Part shown: positions 36,885 to 44,222 of the stretch, one piece after another | How the letters are laid out: each line of letters begins with the position of its first letter | How positions within the stretch are numbered: position 1 is the first letter of the stretch | Source: Brevundimonas vancanneytii | Lineage (GTDB): Bacteria > Pseudomonadota > Alphaproteobacteria > Caulobacterales > Caulobacteraceae | Length of the DNA stretch: 63,689 nt | Assembly (NCBI GenBank): GCA_945861515.1 | Contig: CAMAVA010000002.1 | Coordinates: forward strand, 1 to 63,689 | Direction: 5' to 3' | The notes under the pieces: model-generated | Told to the model about the DNA's origin: nothing | What the model saw: the letters and a program-made list of their open reading frames with translations, nothing else | The model's database searches: none | Program-made: the position numbers and the translations under genes

Positions 36885-37304
36885 ATGAGCCCCACAATTG
36901 ATCAAGATCTGCAGGACCTGAAAGCCGAATTCGACATCCTGTCCGACTGGGAAGAGCGCTATCGCCATATCATCGACCTGGGAAAGGCCCTGCCGCCGCT
37001 CAGTGATGACGAGCGATCAGAGACCAACCGGGTCAGGGGCTGCGCCAGCCAGGTCTGGCTGGTGACCGAAGGCAGCGGGGAACGACTGCAGTTTCGCGGC
37101 GATTCCGACGCCCATATCGTGCGCGGCCTGATCGCCCTCCTGTTGCGGCTCTATTCGGACAGGGCAGCGGAAGACATTCTGGCGTTTGACGCCAGGGCGG
37201 CGCTGGGGGAGCTCGGTCTGGACGGCGCCCTGTCGACGCAGCGGACCAATGGTCTGGCCTCCATGGTCGAACGGATTCGCAGGGACGCAGCAGACAAGCT
37301 TTAG
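36885..37304 (+). CDS. sufE: Cysteine desulfuration protein SufE
   Basis: 139 aa. SufE accepts persulfide sulfur from SufS and hands it to the SufBCD scaffold for Fe-S cluster assembly. The active-site cysteine is Cys53 in NRVRGCASQVWLV, the family signature. The N-terminal DWEERYRHIIDLGKALPPL helix and the C-terminal LGLDGALSTQRTNGLASMV segment are typical. The ATG is preceded by AAGG. No other suf gene is nearby. Confidence 0.95.
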   Translation: MSPTIDQDLQDLKAEFDILSDWEERYRHIIDLGKALPPLSDDERSETNRVRGCASQVWLVTEGSGERLQFRGDSDAHIVRGLIALLLRLYSDRAAEDILAFDARAALGELGLDGALSTQRTNGLASMVERIRRDAADKL

Positions 37305-37334
37305 AGTTTCAGAGGTCCGCCAAAGAAACGCGCA

Positions 37335-37838
37335 CTAAGCAGCGCGAATTCCGCTGAAGGTGGTCCGTCGTTCCGACTGCAGACCGATGACGGCGTCATA
37401 GCCCAGAATCATGTCGACCCGGGCGCCGTCCGACGCCAGGGGGAGCCGTAGCCACAGGGTTGAAACATGGGCGGCGCCGCGCCAGGCTAGGCTGTGGGTG
37501 CCAACGCGTGGCTTGCGGTCATTGACCAGGGCGTCCAGTTCCCCGCGCCAGTAGTCGCAGGCCGGGCCGCTATAGACATCCGAAAGCTTCAGGCCGGTGA
37601 TTTCTCGGCCATAGACGGGAAACAAGCCTGTTCCGGCCAGGCGAAGCCGATAGTCGAGGGTGGGGCCATCCCGCAGAACGTCGATCAGGCTGACGGTCGG
37701 TAACAGTCGCTTGAACGCTTCAGGACTGATGTCGGCGCGGCCGGGAAGTCGCCCGGACTGGCGCAGGGCGGCCCAGTAGCTGAACAGCTCTTCGTGGGCG
37801 CGGGCAGCTATCGCCGAGGCGCCCAGTTGCGCAACCAT
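37335..37838 (-). CDS. PAS_5 (DUF/PF07310-type) PAS-domain protein
   Basis: 167 aa made of a single PAS-like domain of the kind common as stand-alone proteins in Alphaproteobacteria: YWAALRQSGRLPGRADISPE, then TLDYRLRLAGTGLFPVYGREITGL, the GPACDYWRGELDALV helix and a final strand set (WLRLPLASDGARVDMILGYD). It has no output domain. The role is unknown in general; such proteins often sit near cell-cycle or motility regulators. I prefer the ATG at 37838 with AAGGA eight bases upstream over a TTG at 37856. Its upstream region is the GANTC-rich gap described separately. Confidence 0.85.
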   Translation of the reverse strand: MVAQLGASAIAARAHEELFSYWAALRQSGRLPGRADISPEAFKRLLPTVSLIDVLRDGPTLDYRLRLAGTGLFPVYGREITGLKLSDVYSGPACDYWRGELDALVNDRKPRVGTHSLAWRGAAHVSTLWLRLPLASDGARVDMILGYDAVIGLQSERRTTFSGIRAA

Positions 37839-37843
37839 CTCCG

Positions 37844-38056
37844 GAATCCTTAACAACCCCTTGGAATCACCTGTGATTCACTATCGCTTAACCGATGAAT
37901 CGGGAGCAAGCGGAAAATGATTTTTCGGTTAAAGATTCTCCATATGAGTCAATATTGAATCGACGACCAGCAGTTGACCGGAATATCGGAGTCAAAATAG
38001 CCCGCCGACGAGTCTCGCCGGCGGGCCTTCAGAATCGAGGGTAGCCTGCTCGAGTC
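37844..38056. promoter_or_regulatory. Cluster of eleven GANTC (CcrM-type) sites between mucR and the PAS gene
   Basis: GANTC pentamers begin at 37844, 37864, 37875, 37897, 37934, 37946, 37957, 37989, 38010, 38032 and 38052. About 0.7 would be expected by composition in 213 bases. The region is also AT-rich for this genome. It contains a perfect 7-bp palindrome GAATCAC-CT-GTGATTC (37864-37879) and an inverted pair CTTAACCGA/TCGGTTAAG-like (37887-37895 and 37925-37934). In Caulobacterales GANTC is methylated by CcrM, and methylated sites recruit GcrA, so the region is a strong candidate for cell-cycle-methylation control. Confidence 0.7.
38000..38026 (-). terminator. Intrinsic terminator after mucR
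   Basis: GCCCGCCG and CGGCGGGC pair around an 11-base loop that can add a short inner stem. On the minus strand the hairpin is followed by CTATTTTG. It starts 30 bases beyond the mucR stop codon. Confidence 0.7.
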
Positions 38057-38472
38057 TAGCGGCGCTTCTTGGCCTGGCGACCGCCCTGCCCCAGACCCAT
38101 CTGCTTGGCCAGGTCGGAGCGCGCCTTGGCATAGTTGGGCGCAACCATGGGATAGTCCTTGGCCAGGCCCCACTTGGCCCGATAGTCCTCCGGGCTCATG
38201 TCGTACTTGGTGCGCAGGTGGCGCTTCAGCGACTTGAACTTGCGGCCATCTTCAAGGCAGATGAGGAAGTCCGGGGTGATTGATTTCTTGACCGGAACGG
38301 CCGGTTCTTTCGGAACGATCTCGACCGTTTCGACGCCGGTGACCACACCGCTCAGCGCCTTGTGGACCGACTGGATCAGATTCGGAATTTCGCTCGCTGC
38401 AACTGTGTTATTACCCAGATAGGCCGACACAATATAGGTGGTCATTTCGATGATGGCGGATTTGTCTTCCAT
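38056..38472 (-). CDS. mucR: MucR/Ros-family transcriptional regulator with a degenerate zinc finger
   Basis: 138 aa from the ATG at 38472 (MEDKSAIIEMTTYIVSAYL), the usual start of this family; GGAA lies 10 bases upstream, and longer starts add unrelated residues. The N-terminal oligomerisation helices are followed by the Ros finger ICLEDGRKFKSLKRHLRTKY and the C-terminal DMSPEDYRAKWGL and YPMVAPNYAKARSDLAKQMGLG. MucR proteins repress AT-rich, cell-cycle and surface genes in Alphaproteobacteria. Relative to Ros, the second Cys is Asp75, as in many MucRs. Unusually, Lys89-Tyr90 replace the distal His, leaving only Cys72 and His85 of the zinc ligands. Confidence 0.93.
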   Translation of the reverse strand: MEDKSAIIEMTTYIVSAYLGNNTVAASEIPNLIQSVHKALSGVVTGVETVEIVPKEPAVPVKKSITPDFLICLEDGRKFKSLKRHLRTKYDMSPEDYRAKWGLAKDYPMVAPNYAKARSDLAKQMGLGQGGRQAKKRR

Positions 38473-38680
38473 AGCGCGCTTTTCCATTTTGGCTATCTTG
38501 AACGGGACCTTGCCCGAGGCGAATGATCGGTTGAACGCTGCATAAGGCGTGTCGTGTTTCAAGACAAGCCCATCGCCGATATTCAAGAAATCAGTACAGC
38601 CCGGCCGGGGCTCTAAATCGACCCAGGCCGGCAAAGCAGTTTCGGCAGGCGGAGCCGCCGCTCACTTGAAGTCGATGCCG

Positions 38681-39925
38681 CTACCGGCCGAAATCCCGGC
38701 CCAGGGTCAGCATGGCCGCCCGTTGCGGCGCCGAGAAGGCGTCCACCGCGCTTTCGTCCCCCTCCCGGATCGCCTGGATCAGGGTCGGGGTCAGGGCTGA
38801 CGACAGCGCCCAGTTCCAGTAGCGGAGAACGGTCTGGGCCCTGTCGACCGCGATCGAATCAAAGACCATCAGGACCCTCTCGAGGCTTGGGCTGAGGTTG
38901 CCGGCAGAGTCGGCTTCCGGGCGCCTCAGGCCGCGCCAGAGCGACCGGACGGCGCTGCGGGGAAGGCCGGTGGCCTTGCAGAGTATGGCCAGGGGTTCGC
39001 CGCCCAGATCGGTCATGATCTTGGCGCCGGTCATTGGCTTTATGCCGGACAGATAGCTGATTTCTTCGGTCAGCTCGCGCGTCATGCCGCGTTCCGATTC
39101 CAGCACGGCCTCGTCAAGGCCGCCGAACCGGCTTCTGGCGATGGCATTCCGGTTGCGTTGCCGCCGCTCGATGAACTGCAGGGCCTTCCGGGTCAGCGGG
39201 TCACGCCAGCCTTCTTCGGCGGCCATGCTGAACACATCGCTCACCGCATCCTGAAGCACTTCTCGCGACACGGCGAAGCGCAGGAGGATCGCCCGGCGAC
39301 TGTCTGCGTCGGCCCACCAGAAGATTATGTAGGCGTGACTGGGCCGCAGCTCGGATCGCTTGAGCAGCAGCGTGACCAGCCTGGGACTTTCGCGACTGGC
39401 CGCCACGATCACCTCGATGGCGCCATGGCTCAGCCGCGCCAGGTCGTTGCGCAGCAAGGCTTCGACGACCGGTTCCTCCCGTCGATCCACCAGCACGTCC
39501 GCCACGGCCTCGCCGACACCTCGCCTGACGGCGATCATCCGGCGATGCTCCATGTCCGAAGACAGGGCGCAATCAATCAGGTCGGCGTCACCCAGACTGG
39601 GGCAGTTTTCCAGCAGGGCGGAAGCCACCAGGATCTCGTCCCGCAAAAGCATACGGGCCAGAGCCGAGGGGATGTCGGCCAGATTGGCCAGTCGCCTGGC
39701 GACCTTGGCCCGTTCCTCAGGCGCGGCTTCACGCAGCACCTCGATCAGCAGATCAGCCGTCATGGCCCGCTCGAAGGCGTTGACCCGGCTGGCGGGCAGG
39801 CAAACGACATCGGCCAGGCGCTTCAGAAGACTGGCCCGCGAGCGGACCGTCGCCGAAGCGACCGGGGTCTCGTCCAGGGTCCCGTCAACGGGCGACGGGG
39901 GGCGCGAAAGGGCGGGCTCGCTCAT
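38681..39925 (-). CDS. DUF2336 family protein
   Basis: 414 aa. A disordered N-terminus (~1-30) precedes helical repeats of the DUF2336 type: FERAMTADLLIEVLREAAPEE, ARMLLRDEILVASALLENCP, VVEALLRNDLARLSHGAIE, then the C-terminal helical domain with EEISYLSGIKPMTGAKIMTD. Soluble, no signal peptide. It is the second family member in the window (see 24189-25286). It is transcribed leftward towards mucR, but the 208-base gap argues against a common message. Function unknown. Confidence 0.85.
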   Translation of the reverse strand: MSEPALSRPPSPVDGTLDETPVASATVRSRASLLKRLADVVCLPASRVNAFERAMTADLLIEVLREAAPEERAKVARRLANLADIPSALARMLLRDEILVASALLENCPSLGDADLIDCALSSDMEHRRMIAVRRGVGEAVADVLVDRREEPVVEALLRNDLARLSHGAIEVIVAASRESPRLVTLLLKRSELRPSHAYIIFWWADADSRRAILLRFAVSREVLQDAVSDVFSMAAEEGWRDPLTRKALQFIERRQRNRNAIARSRFGGLDEAVLESERGMTRELTEEISYLSGIKPMTGAKIMTDLGGEPLAILCKATGLPRSAVRSLWRGLRRPEADSAGNLSPSLERVLMVFDSIAVDRAQTVLRYWNWALSSALTPTLIQAIREGDESAVDAFSAPQRAAMLTLGRDFGR

Positions 39926-40005
39926 TTTGGCTCCGGCTGCGTGGGACAGACTAGGCCCCGAGCATTAACCAGCCATGACGAACCCGCCCGGACGACTTGA
40001 AGCGG

Positions 40006-40881
40006 CTATTTGAATTCAGGCTGGACCCATTCCGGCCAGATGTCCGGCAGATCGGCTGAAACGCTGTTGGGATACTGCGGCGCGCGCTTTTCGAGGAACG
40101 AGGTCACCCCCTCCTTGGCGTCGCCCTGGGCTCCCCGGAACATGATGGCCCGGCTGTCGGACTTGTGGGCTTCCATGGGATGGGACGCACCGGCATTGCG
40201 CCACAGCATCTGGCGGGTCAGGGCGATACTGACCGGCGCGGTGTTGTCGACGATCTCCTTGGCCAGGGCCCGCGCCGCGGGCAGCAGGTCATCAGGCTCA
40301 TGCAGCGACCTGACCAGGCCGCCATCCAGGGCTTCCTGCGCGCCGAACACCCGTCCCGTATAGCACCATTCCAACGCCTGCTGCATGCCCACCAGCCGGG
40401 GCAGGAACCAGGAGGACGCCGCCTCGGGCGTGATGCCGCGCCGGGCGAACACAAACCCGAACTTGGCGGCTGTCGAGGCCATCCGGATGTCCATCGGCAG
40501 CTGCATGGTGACGCCGATGCCGACCGCTGCGCCATTGATCGCGCCGATGACCGGCTTCAGGCAGTCATAGATCCGCAGGGTCAGTCGGCCGCCGCCATCG
40601 CGATAGACGCCATTGACCTTGCCGGATTCGCGCGTGTCATTGCCCTGTTTGGCATAGTCGAAGGTCGCGGCGCCGCTGCCCAGGTCGGCGCCGGCGCAGA
40701 AGGCCCGGCCGGACCCGGTGACGATCACCGCCTTGACCGCGTCATCGGCGTCGATGACGTCAAAGGCGTCGATCATCTCGAGCATCATCTGGCCGGTGAA
40801 CGCATTCATGCGGTCAGGCCGGTTCAGCGTTATGGTCGCGATGCCGTCTTCGACGGAATAGAGGATGGTTTCGTAGCTCAT
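40006..40881 (-). CDS. Enoyl-CoA hydratase/isomerase (crotonase family)
   Basis: 291 aa. The N-terminal DGIATITLNRPDRMNAFTG and the oxyanion-hole loop GSGRAFCAGADLG, followed by INGAAVGIGVTMQLPMDIRMAS, are classic crotonase elements; RRGITPEAASSWFLPRLVG supplies the region of the catalytic acid. It hydrates enoyl-CoA esters in beta-oxidation-like pathways. It has a good ribosome binding site (AGGAG, 7 bases before the ATG). It lies downstream of a P450 gene and near an acyl-CoA ligase and a MaoC hydratase, so it probably serves the same lipid or terpenoid pathway. Confidence 0.93.
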   Translation of the reverse strand: MSYETILYSVEDGIATITLNRPDRMNAFTGQMMLEMIDAFDVIDADDAVKAVIVTGSGRAFCAGADLGSGAATFDYAKQGNDTRESGKVNGVYRDGGGRLTLRIYDCLKPVIGAINGAAVGIGVTMQLPMDIRMASTAAKFGFVFARRGITPEAASSWFLPRLVGMQQALEWCYTGRVFGAQEALDGGLVRSLHEPDDLLPAARALAKEIVDNTAPVSIALTRQMLWRNAGASHPMEAHKSDSRAIMFRGAQGDAKEGVTSFLEKRAPQYPNSVSADLPDIWPEWVQPEFK

Positions 40882-40982
40882 GGGTCAACTCCTGGGGGCG
40901 GTTCCGCTTTTCTGGCGACCAAGCAATCCTATGGACGCCACGGAAGGCAAGACACCGTCCGTGGCAGCACGGCCTGTAACCC

Positions 40983-42323
40983 TCAGGCCGCCCGCTTTTC
41001 GGGTGTGAAACTGACCCCCAGGCTGCGGATCGCGTGAACAAAGTTGTTGGGGGCGATGTCGATGTCGCCGGTCCAGCGGATATCCGGGAACCGCGCCAGC
41101 ATCTGCTGCCAGGTCTCTTCCAGCTGCAGCTGCGCCACCCGCTTGCCGATACAGACATGGGGCCCGTAACCAAAGGCGATATGCTTGTCGGCATTGGCGC
41201 GGGTGACATCCAGCCGGTCCGGGTCGGCAAACACCGTCTCGTCCCGGTTGGCAGCGCCATAATACATGACGACCTTCTGGCCCTCGAGAATGGTCTGGCC
41301 GTTGACCACAGCATCGCGCGTCGCCGTCCGGCGCATATAAATCACCGGACTGACCATGCGGATGAACTCATTGACCGCACCCGGGATCAGGCCGGCGTCA
41401 TTGAGCAGCTTCTGACGCTCGGCCGGATGCTCGGTCACCAGCTTCATCGAGCCCGAAAGCGTGTTGCGGGTCGTGTCATTGCCGGCAAAGACGATCAGCA
41501 GCCAGGACCCGTCCAGATACTCGTCGGACAGCAGTTCGCCCTCGACCTGCGCGCGGGCGATGGCGCTCATCAGGTCTGGTTGCGGGTCGGCGCGACGCTT
41601 GTGCAGCATGACCCGGCCATATTCGAACATCTCCTCGACGTTGCTGTTGAACTCCTGGATGAACTGCATCAGCTCCAGGGTCGGCTGGGCCGGGGCGGCG
41701 GCCTGCTCCGCCGCCAGGTTCTGGGCCATCTCCAGATAATGCATCCACTTCAGGAATTTCGGCCGGTCCTCGACCGGCACCCCGAGGATTTCGCACAGGG
41801 TGAACAGGGGCAGCTGCGAGGAAAACGCCTCGACCATGTCGCATTCGCCACGCGCCGCCATGGCGTCCAGAAGCCGGGTGACCTCCGCCCGGACCTTCAG
41901 GGTCAGGTCACGCAGATAGCCGGGTGTGAAATAGGGCATATGCTCCCGGCGAAGCTGCATGTGATTGGGCTCATCCATGTTGATCATGGCGTCCATGGAG
42001 GCCCGGAACAGCAGGGCATGCCGGCTCTCGGTCCGGCCGATGGCCATCAGGATTCCGCCCCGCGCCGAGCTAAAGGTCTCCGGATCGCCATTCACCGTCA
42101 TTACATCGGCATGCCGCGTGACCGCCCAGAACCCGGGGCCGCCCATCGGCTCGGGATGCCACATCACCGGCGCTTCGGCCCGCATCCGGGCGAAATCGGC
42201 ATAGGGCTGGCCCTGCATGAAGCGGGTGATGTCGGCCAGGTTGACCCCCTCGAGCGTGGGATAGGCCTGGGAAACGTCGGGACCGGCGCGGCCCTCGACG
42301 ACGGTCTGGCTAAGCAGCTGCAT
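40983..42323 (-). CDS. Cytochrome P450
   Basis: 446 aa, soluble bacterial type. The I-helix oxygen-activation motif is AGNDTTRNTLSG, the K-helix ExxR motif is EFIR in NEFIRMVSPVIYMRR, and the haem-binding loop is FGYGPHVCIGKR with the axial thiolate Cys391. The ATG at 42323 begins MQLLSQTVVEG; longer starts add unrelated residues. It probably hydroxylates a hydrophobic substrate such as a fatty acid, terpene or sterol side chain, since genes for CoA activation and beta-oxidation surround it. Its ferredoxin partner is not in the window. Confidence 0.94.
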   Translation of the reverse strand: MQLLSQTVVEGRAGPDVSQAYPTLEGVNLADITRFMQGQPYADFARMRAEAPVMWHPEPMGGPGFWAVTRHADVMTVNGDPETFSSARGGILMAIGRTESRHALLFRASMDAMINMDEPNHMQLRREHMPYFTPGYLRDLTLKVRAEVTRLLDAMAARGECDMVEAFSSQLPLFTLCEILGVPVEDRPKFLKWMHYLEMAQNLAAEQAAAPAQPTLELMQFIQEFNSNVEEMFEYGRVMLHKRRADPQPDLMSAIARAQVEGELLSDEYLDGSWLLIVFAGNDTTRNTLSGSMKLVTEHPAERQKLLNDAGLIPGAVNEFIRMVSPVIYMRRTATRDAVVNGQTILEGQKVVMYYGAANRDETVFADPDRLDVTRANADKHIAFGYGPHVCIGKRVAQLQLEETWQQMLARFPDIRWTGDIDIAPNNFVHAIRSLGVSFTPEKRAA

Positions 42324-42401
42324 GGGTGGTCTCCGGCCTGTCTTATCGGTGTTTACCTGTAGACTAGGGTGTTCTGGCAAGGCGCCAAGCATGACCTCGC
42401 G

Positions 42402-43133
42402 TCAAAGGCGCAGTCGGTGGACTGCCAGGCGTTCATAGTGCGGCCGGGCCGCATCGGCGATGGCCTGCAGGTGGCCGGCAAGCGCCGGCCGGGATTCGGT
42501 GACAGGCGGCGCAAATCCGGTGGAGCGTTCCACGGCGTCATACCAGGCCGGCGCCCAGACCCCGTCGCTGTCCCGGGGCCCCGCCGGCCAGGCCAGCATG
42601 CTGTCCGAAAAGGGAATCTGCAGCGCTTCGCAAAGCCGGGTCAGCATGGTCCGCGGCGCCGCCAGCACATCCCGACCCTCGACGACCGGCGGCGCCTGGC
42701 CCAGCCGGTCACATTCGCGATCAAAAAGCTCGGCCTGACGTTCGAACCCGATGTCCGCCAGGGTGACCGCTTCCCGCTTGACCGAATAGCTGGCCAGAAC
42801 CGGCTCCGGCTCCCGGATGAGGAAGGCGTTTCGGCATCGGGCAGTCCAGGCCAGGTCCGCATCAGCGGGCATGTGGTGGGTCATGTGCTTCTGGTAGAAG
42901 ACAGCCGCGCCATCGGGCGCCGGACCGGTCAGCGACAGGATGACCGCATCCCGGTCCGTCGGCTGGGACGTCAGCACCGCGTCCCGCATGGGATGGTCCA
43001 GGCCCGTCTCGCGCAGATAGGCCGCATAGAAGGGCTCATCGACCACGGCCGTATCGGGGCGGTTCTCGAAGCTGCGCATCATGGCCGTCGAGATGTTGCG
43101 CGGTCCCGACCACATGGCGATCCGGACGGTCAC
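42402..43133 (-). CDS. Sulfotransferase-like P-loop protein
   Basis: 243 aa. The N-terminal MWSGPRNISTAMMRSF is the PAPS 5'-phosphosulfate-binding loop of the sulfotransferase fold, followed by VVDEPFYAAYL and the 3'-phosphate-binding FLIREPEPVLASY. The C-terminal part has MLAWPAGPRDSDGVWAP and WYDAVERSTGF. Initiation is at GTG 43133, which overlaps the stop of the aminotransferase-like gene (GTGA). The same two domains occur fused in plant aminotransferase-like proteins, as I recall them, so the two products probably work together. Whether it transfers sulfate is unknown. Confidence 0.8.
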   Translation of the reverse strand: MTVRIAMWSGPRNISTAMMRSFENRPDTAVVDEPFYAAYLRETGLDHPMRDAVLTSQPTDRDAVILSLTGPAPDGAAVFYQKHMTHHMPADADLAWTARCRNAFLIREPEPVLASYSVKREAVTLADIGFERQAELFDRECDRLGQAPPVVEGRDVLAAPRTMLTRLCEALQIPFSDSMLAWPAGPRDSDGVWAPAWYDAVERSTGFAPPVTESRPALAGHLQAIADAARPHYERLAVHRLRL

Positions 43134-44041
43134 AGGCCGGCCTCGCGATCCTTCAGCGCTTCGTACAGCCCGCGCAACCGGGCGGTGACCGGACCGGGCA
43201 GGCTGTCGCGCAGGACCTGTCCATCGATCTGGCGCACCGGAGTCAGGCCCCCGAAGGTGCCGGTCACGAAGGCCTCGTCCGCCCCTGGCGTATCTTCAGG
43301 CAGGTAGTCGCCCGGGGCGATCGGAATGTCGTTGGCCTGGCACAGGGCAATGACGTTGGCCCGGGTCACGCCGTTGAAGCAGTAGTCCCCGCGCGAGGTC
43401 CTGACCTGGCCGTCCTTCACCCAGAACAGGTTGGTCGCGTTGCAGCTGGACACAAAACCGTGCGGGTCCAGCATGATTCCCTCGTCGGCTCCCATCCGGA
43501 TGGCTTCCTGCAGGGCGATGATCAGGTTGAGCCGGCTGTGGGAGTTCAGCCTCATGTCGAACATCGAGGCTGGGCTGCAGCGGATCGACACCGTCGCCAG
43601 GGTCAGCCCCTGGGTCACGATCGCGGGGCTGGGCGATTTCCATTCCGCCAGAATCACCACCGTCGGCGTCCCCAGCGCATTGCGCGGGTCCTGGTTGGCG
43701 GCCGACTTGGGGCCCCGGGTCACCATCAGCCGCAGATGGGCCCCGTCGGTCATTCTGTTTGCGTCCAGCAGTTCATTGAGGGCGTCGATAACCCCCTGCC
43801 GGGTCAGGCCGATATCCAGGTCGATGGCGGCCGCGCCGGCGAACAGCCGGTCCAGATGCGCATCCAGAAAGACCAGCGCCCCCTTGTGCAGTCGCAGGCC
43901 TTCCCAGACCCCGTCGCCCACGACAAAACCGGCATCGAAGATGGATACCTTCGCTTCGGATTTGGCAACCAGGGCCCCGTTCAGCCAGACCAGGGCGGTC
44001 TCGTTACGCGAATCTGCCGCAAAATCCTGACTGCCGGCCAT
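43130..44041 (-). CDS. Aminotransferase class IV-like protein apparently lacking the PLP lysine
   Basis: 303 aa with the class IV (BCAT/D-amino acid aminotransferase) fold: VWLNGALVAKSEAKVSIFD, GDGVWEGLRLHKG, LDEHL-like AHLDRLF, and DEAFVTGTFGGLTPV near the C-terminus. The segment that should hold the Schiff-base lysine reads DMRLNSHSRLNLI (162-174), and there is no lysine between Lys135 and Lys209. The Glu that normally contacts the PLP ring nitrogen is Ser199 (GFVSSCNATNLF). It may be catalytically altered or inactive. The ATG at 44041 has GGGGAG upstream; longer starts are non-coding. Its stop overlaps the sulfotransferase-like gene. Confidence 0.82.
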   Translation of the reverse strand: MAGSQDFAADSRNETALVWLNGALVAKSEAKVSIFDAGFVVGDGVWEGLRLHKGALVFLDAHLDRLFAGAAAIDLDIGLTRQGVIDALNELLDANRMTDGAHLRLMVTRGPKSAANQDPRNALGTPTVVILAEWKSPSPAIVTQGLTLATVSIRCSPASMFDMRLNSHSRLNLIIALQEAIRMGADEGIMLDPHGFVSSCNATNLFWVKDGQVRTSRGDYCFNGVTRANVIALCQANDIPIAPGDYLPEDTPGADEAFVTGTFGGLTPVRQIDGQVLRDSLPGPVTARLRGLYEALKDREAGL

Positions 44042-44060
44042 GGCGCTCCCCGAAGCATTG

Positions 44061-44068
44061 AAGCGCTT
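44061..44068. promoter_or_regulatory. Small palindrome in the divergent promoter region
   Basis: AAGCGCTT, within GAAGCGCTTTC, lies 20 bases upstream of the aminotransferase-like start. A central CG inside such a palindrome is common in LacI-type operators. No regulator gene is nearby. Weak inference. Confidence 0.2.
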
Positions 44069-44222
44069 TCCATATCTGTTCCGCCAGGCGAGGCCAAATC
44101 GGAGACGAAACGCCACGTCATTCCTCAACGGCGCCCCTTGAGCCGGCCGGCCGGACGCGCTTCTATCCGCCAACTCAACTGAACAACGATAACCGCCTGC
44201 CATGGCGGACCCGAGGAAACCC

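Noticed and set aside
38473-38634. Longer MucR with a 54-residue N-terminal extension
   Set aside because: The extra residues are unlike the family, and the protein from 38472 begins at the usual family start.
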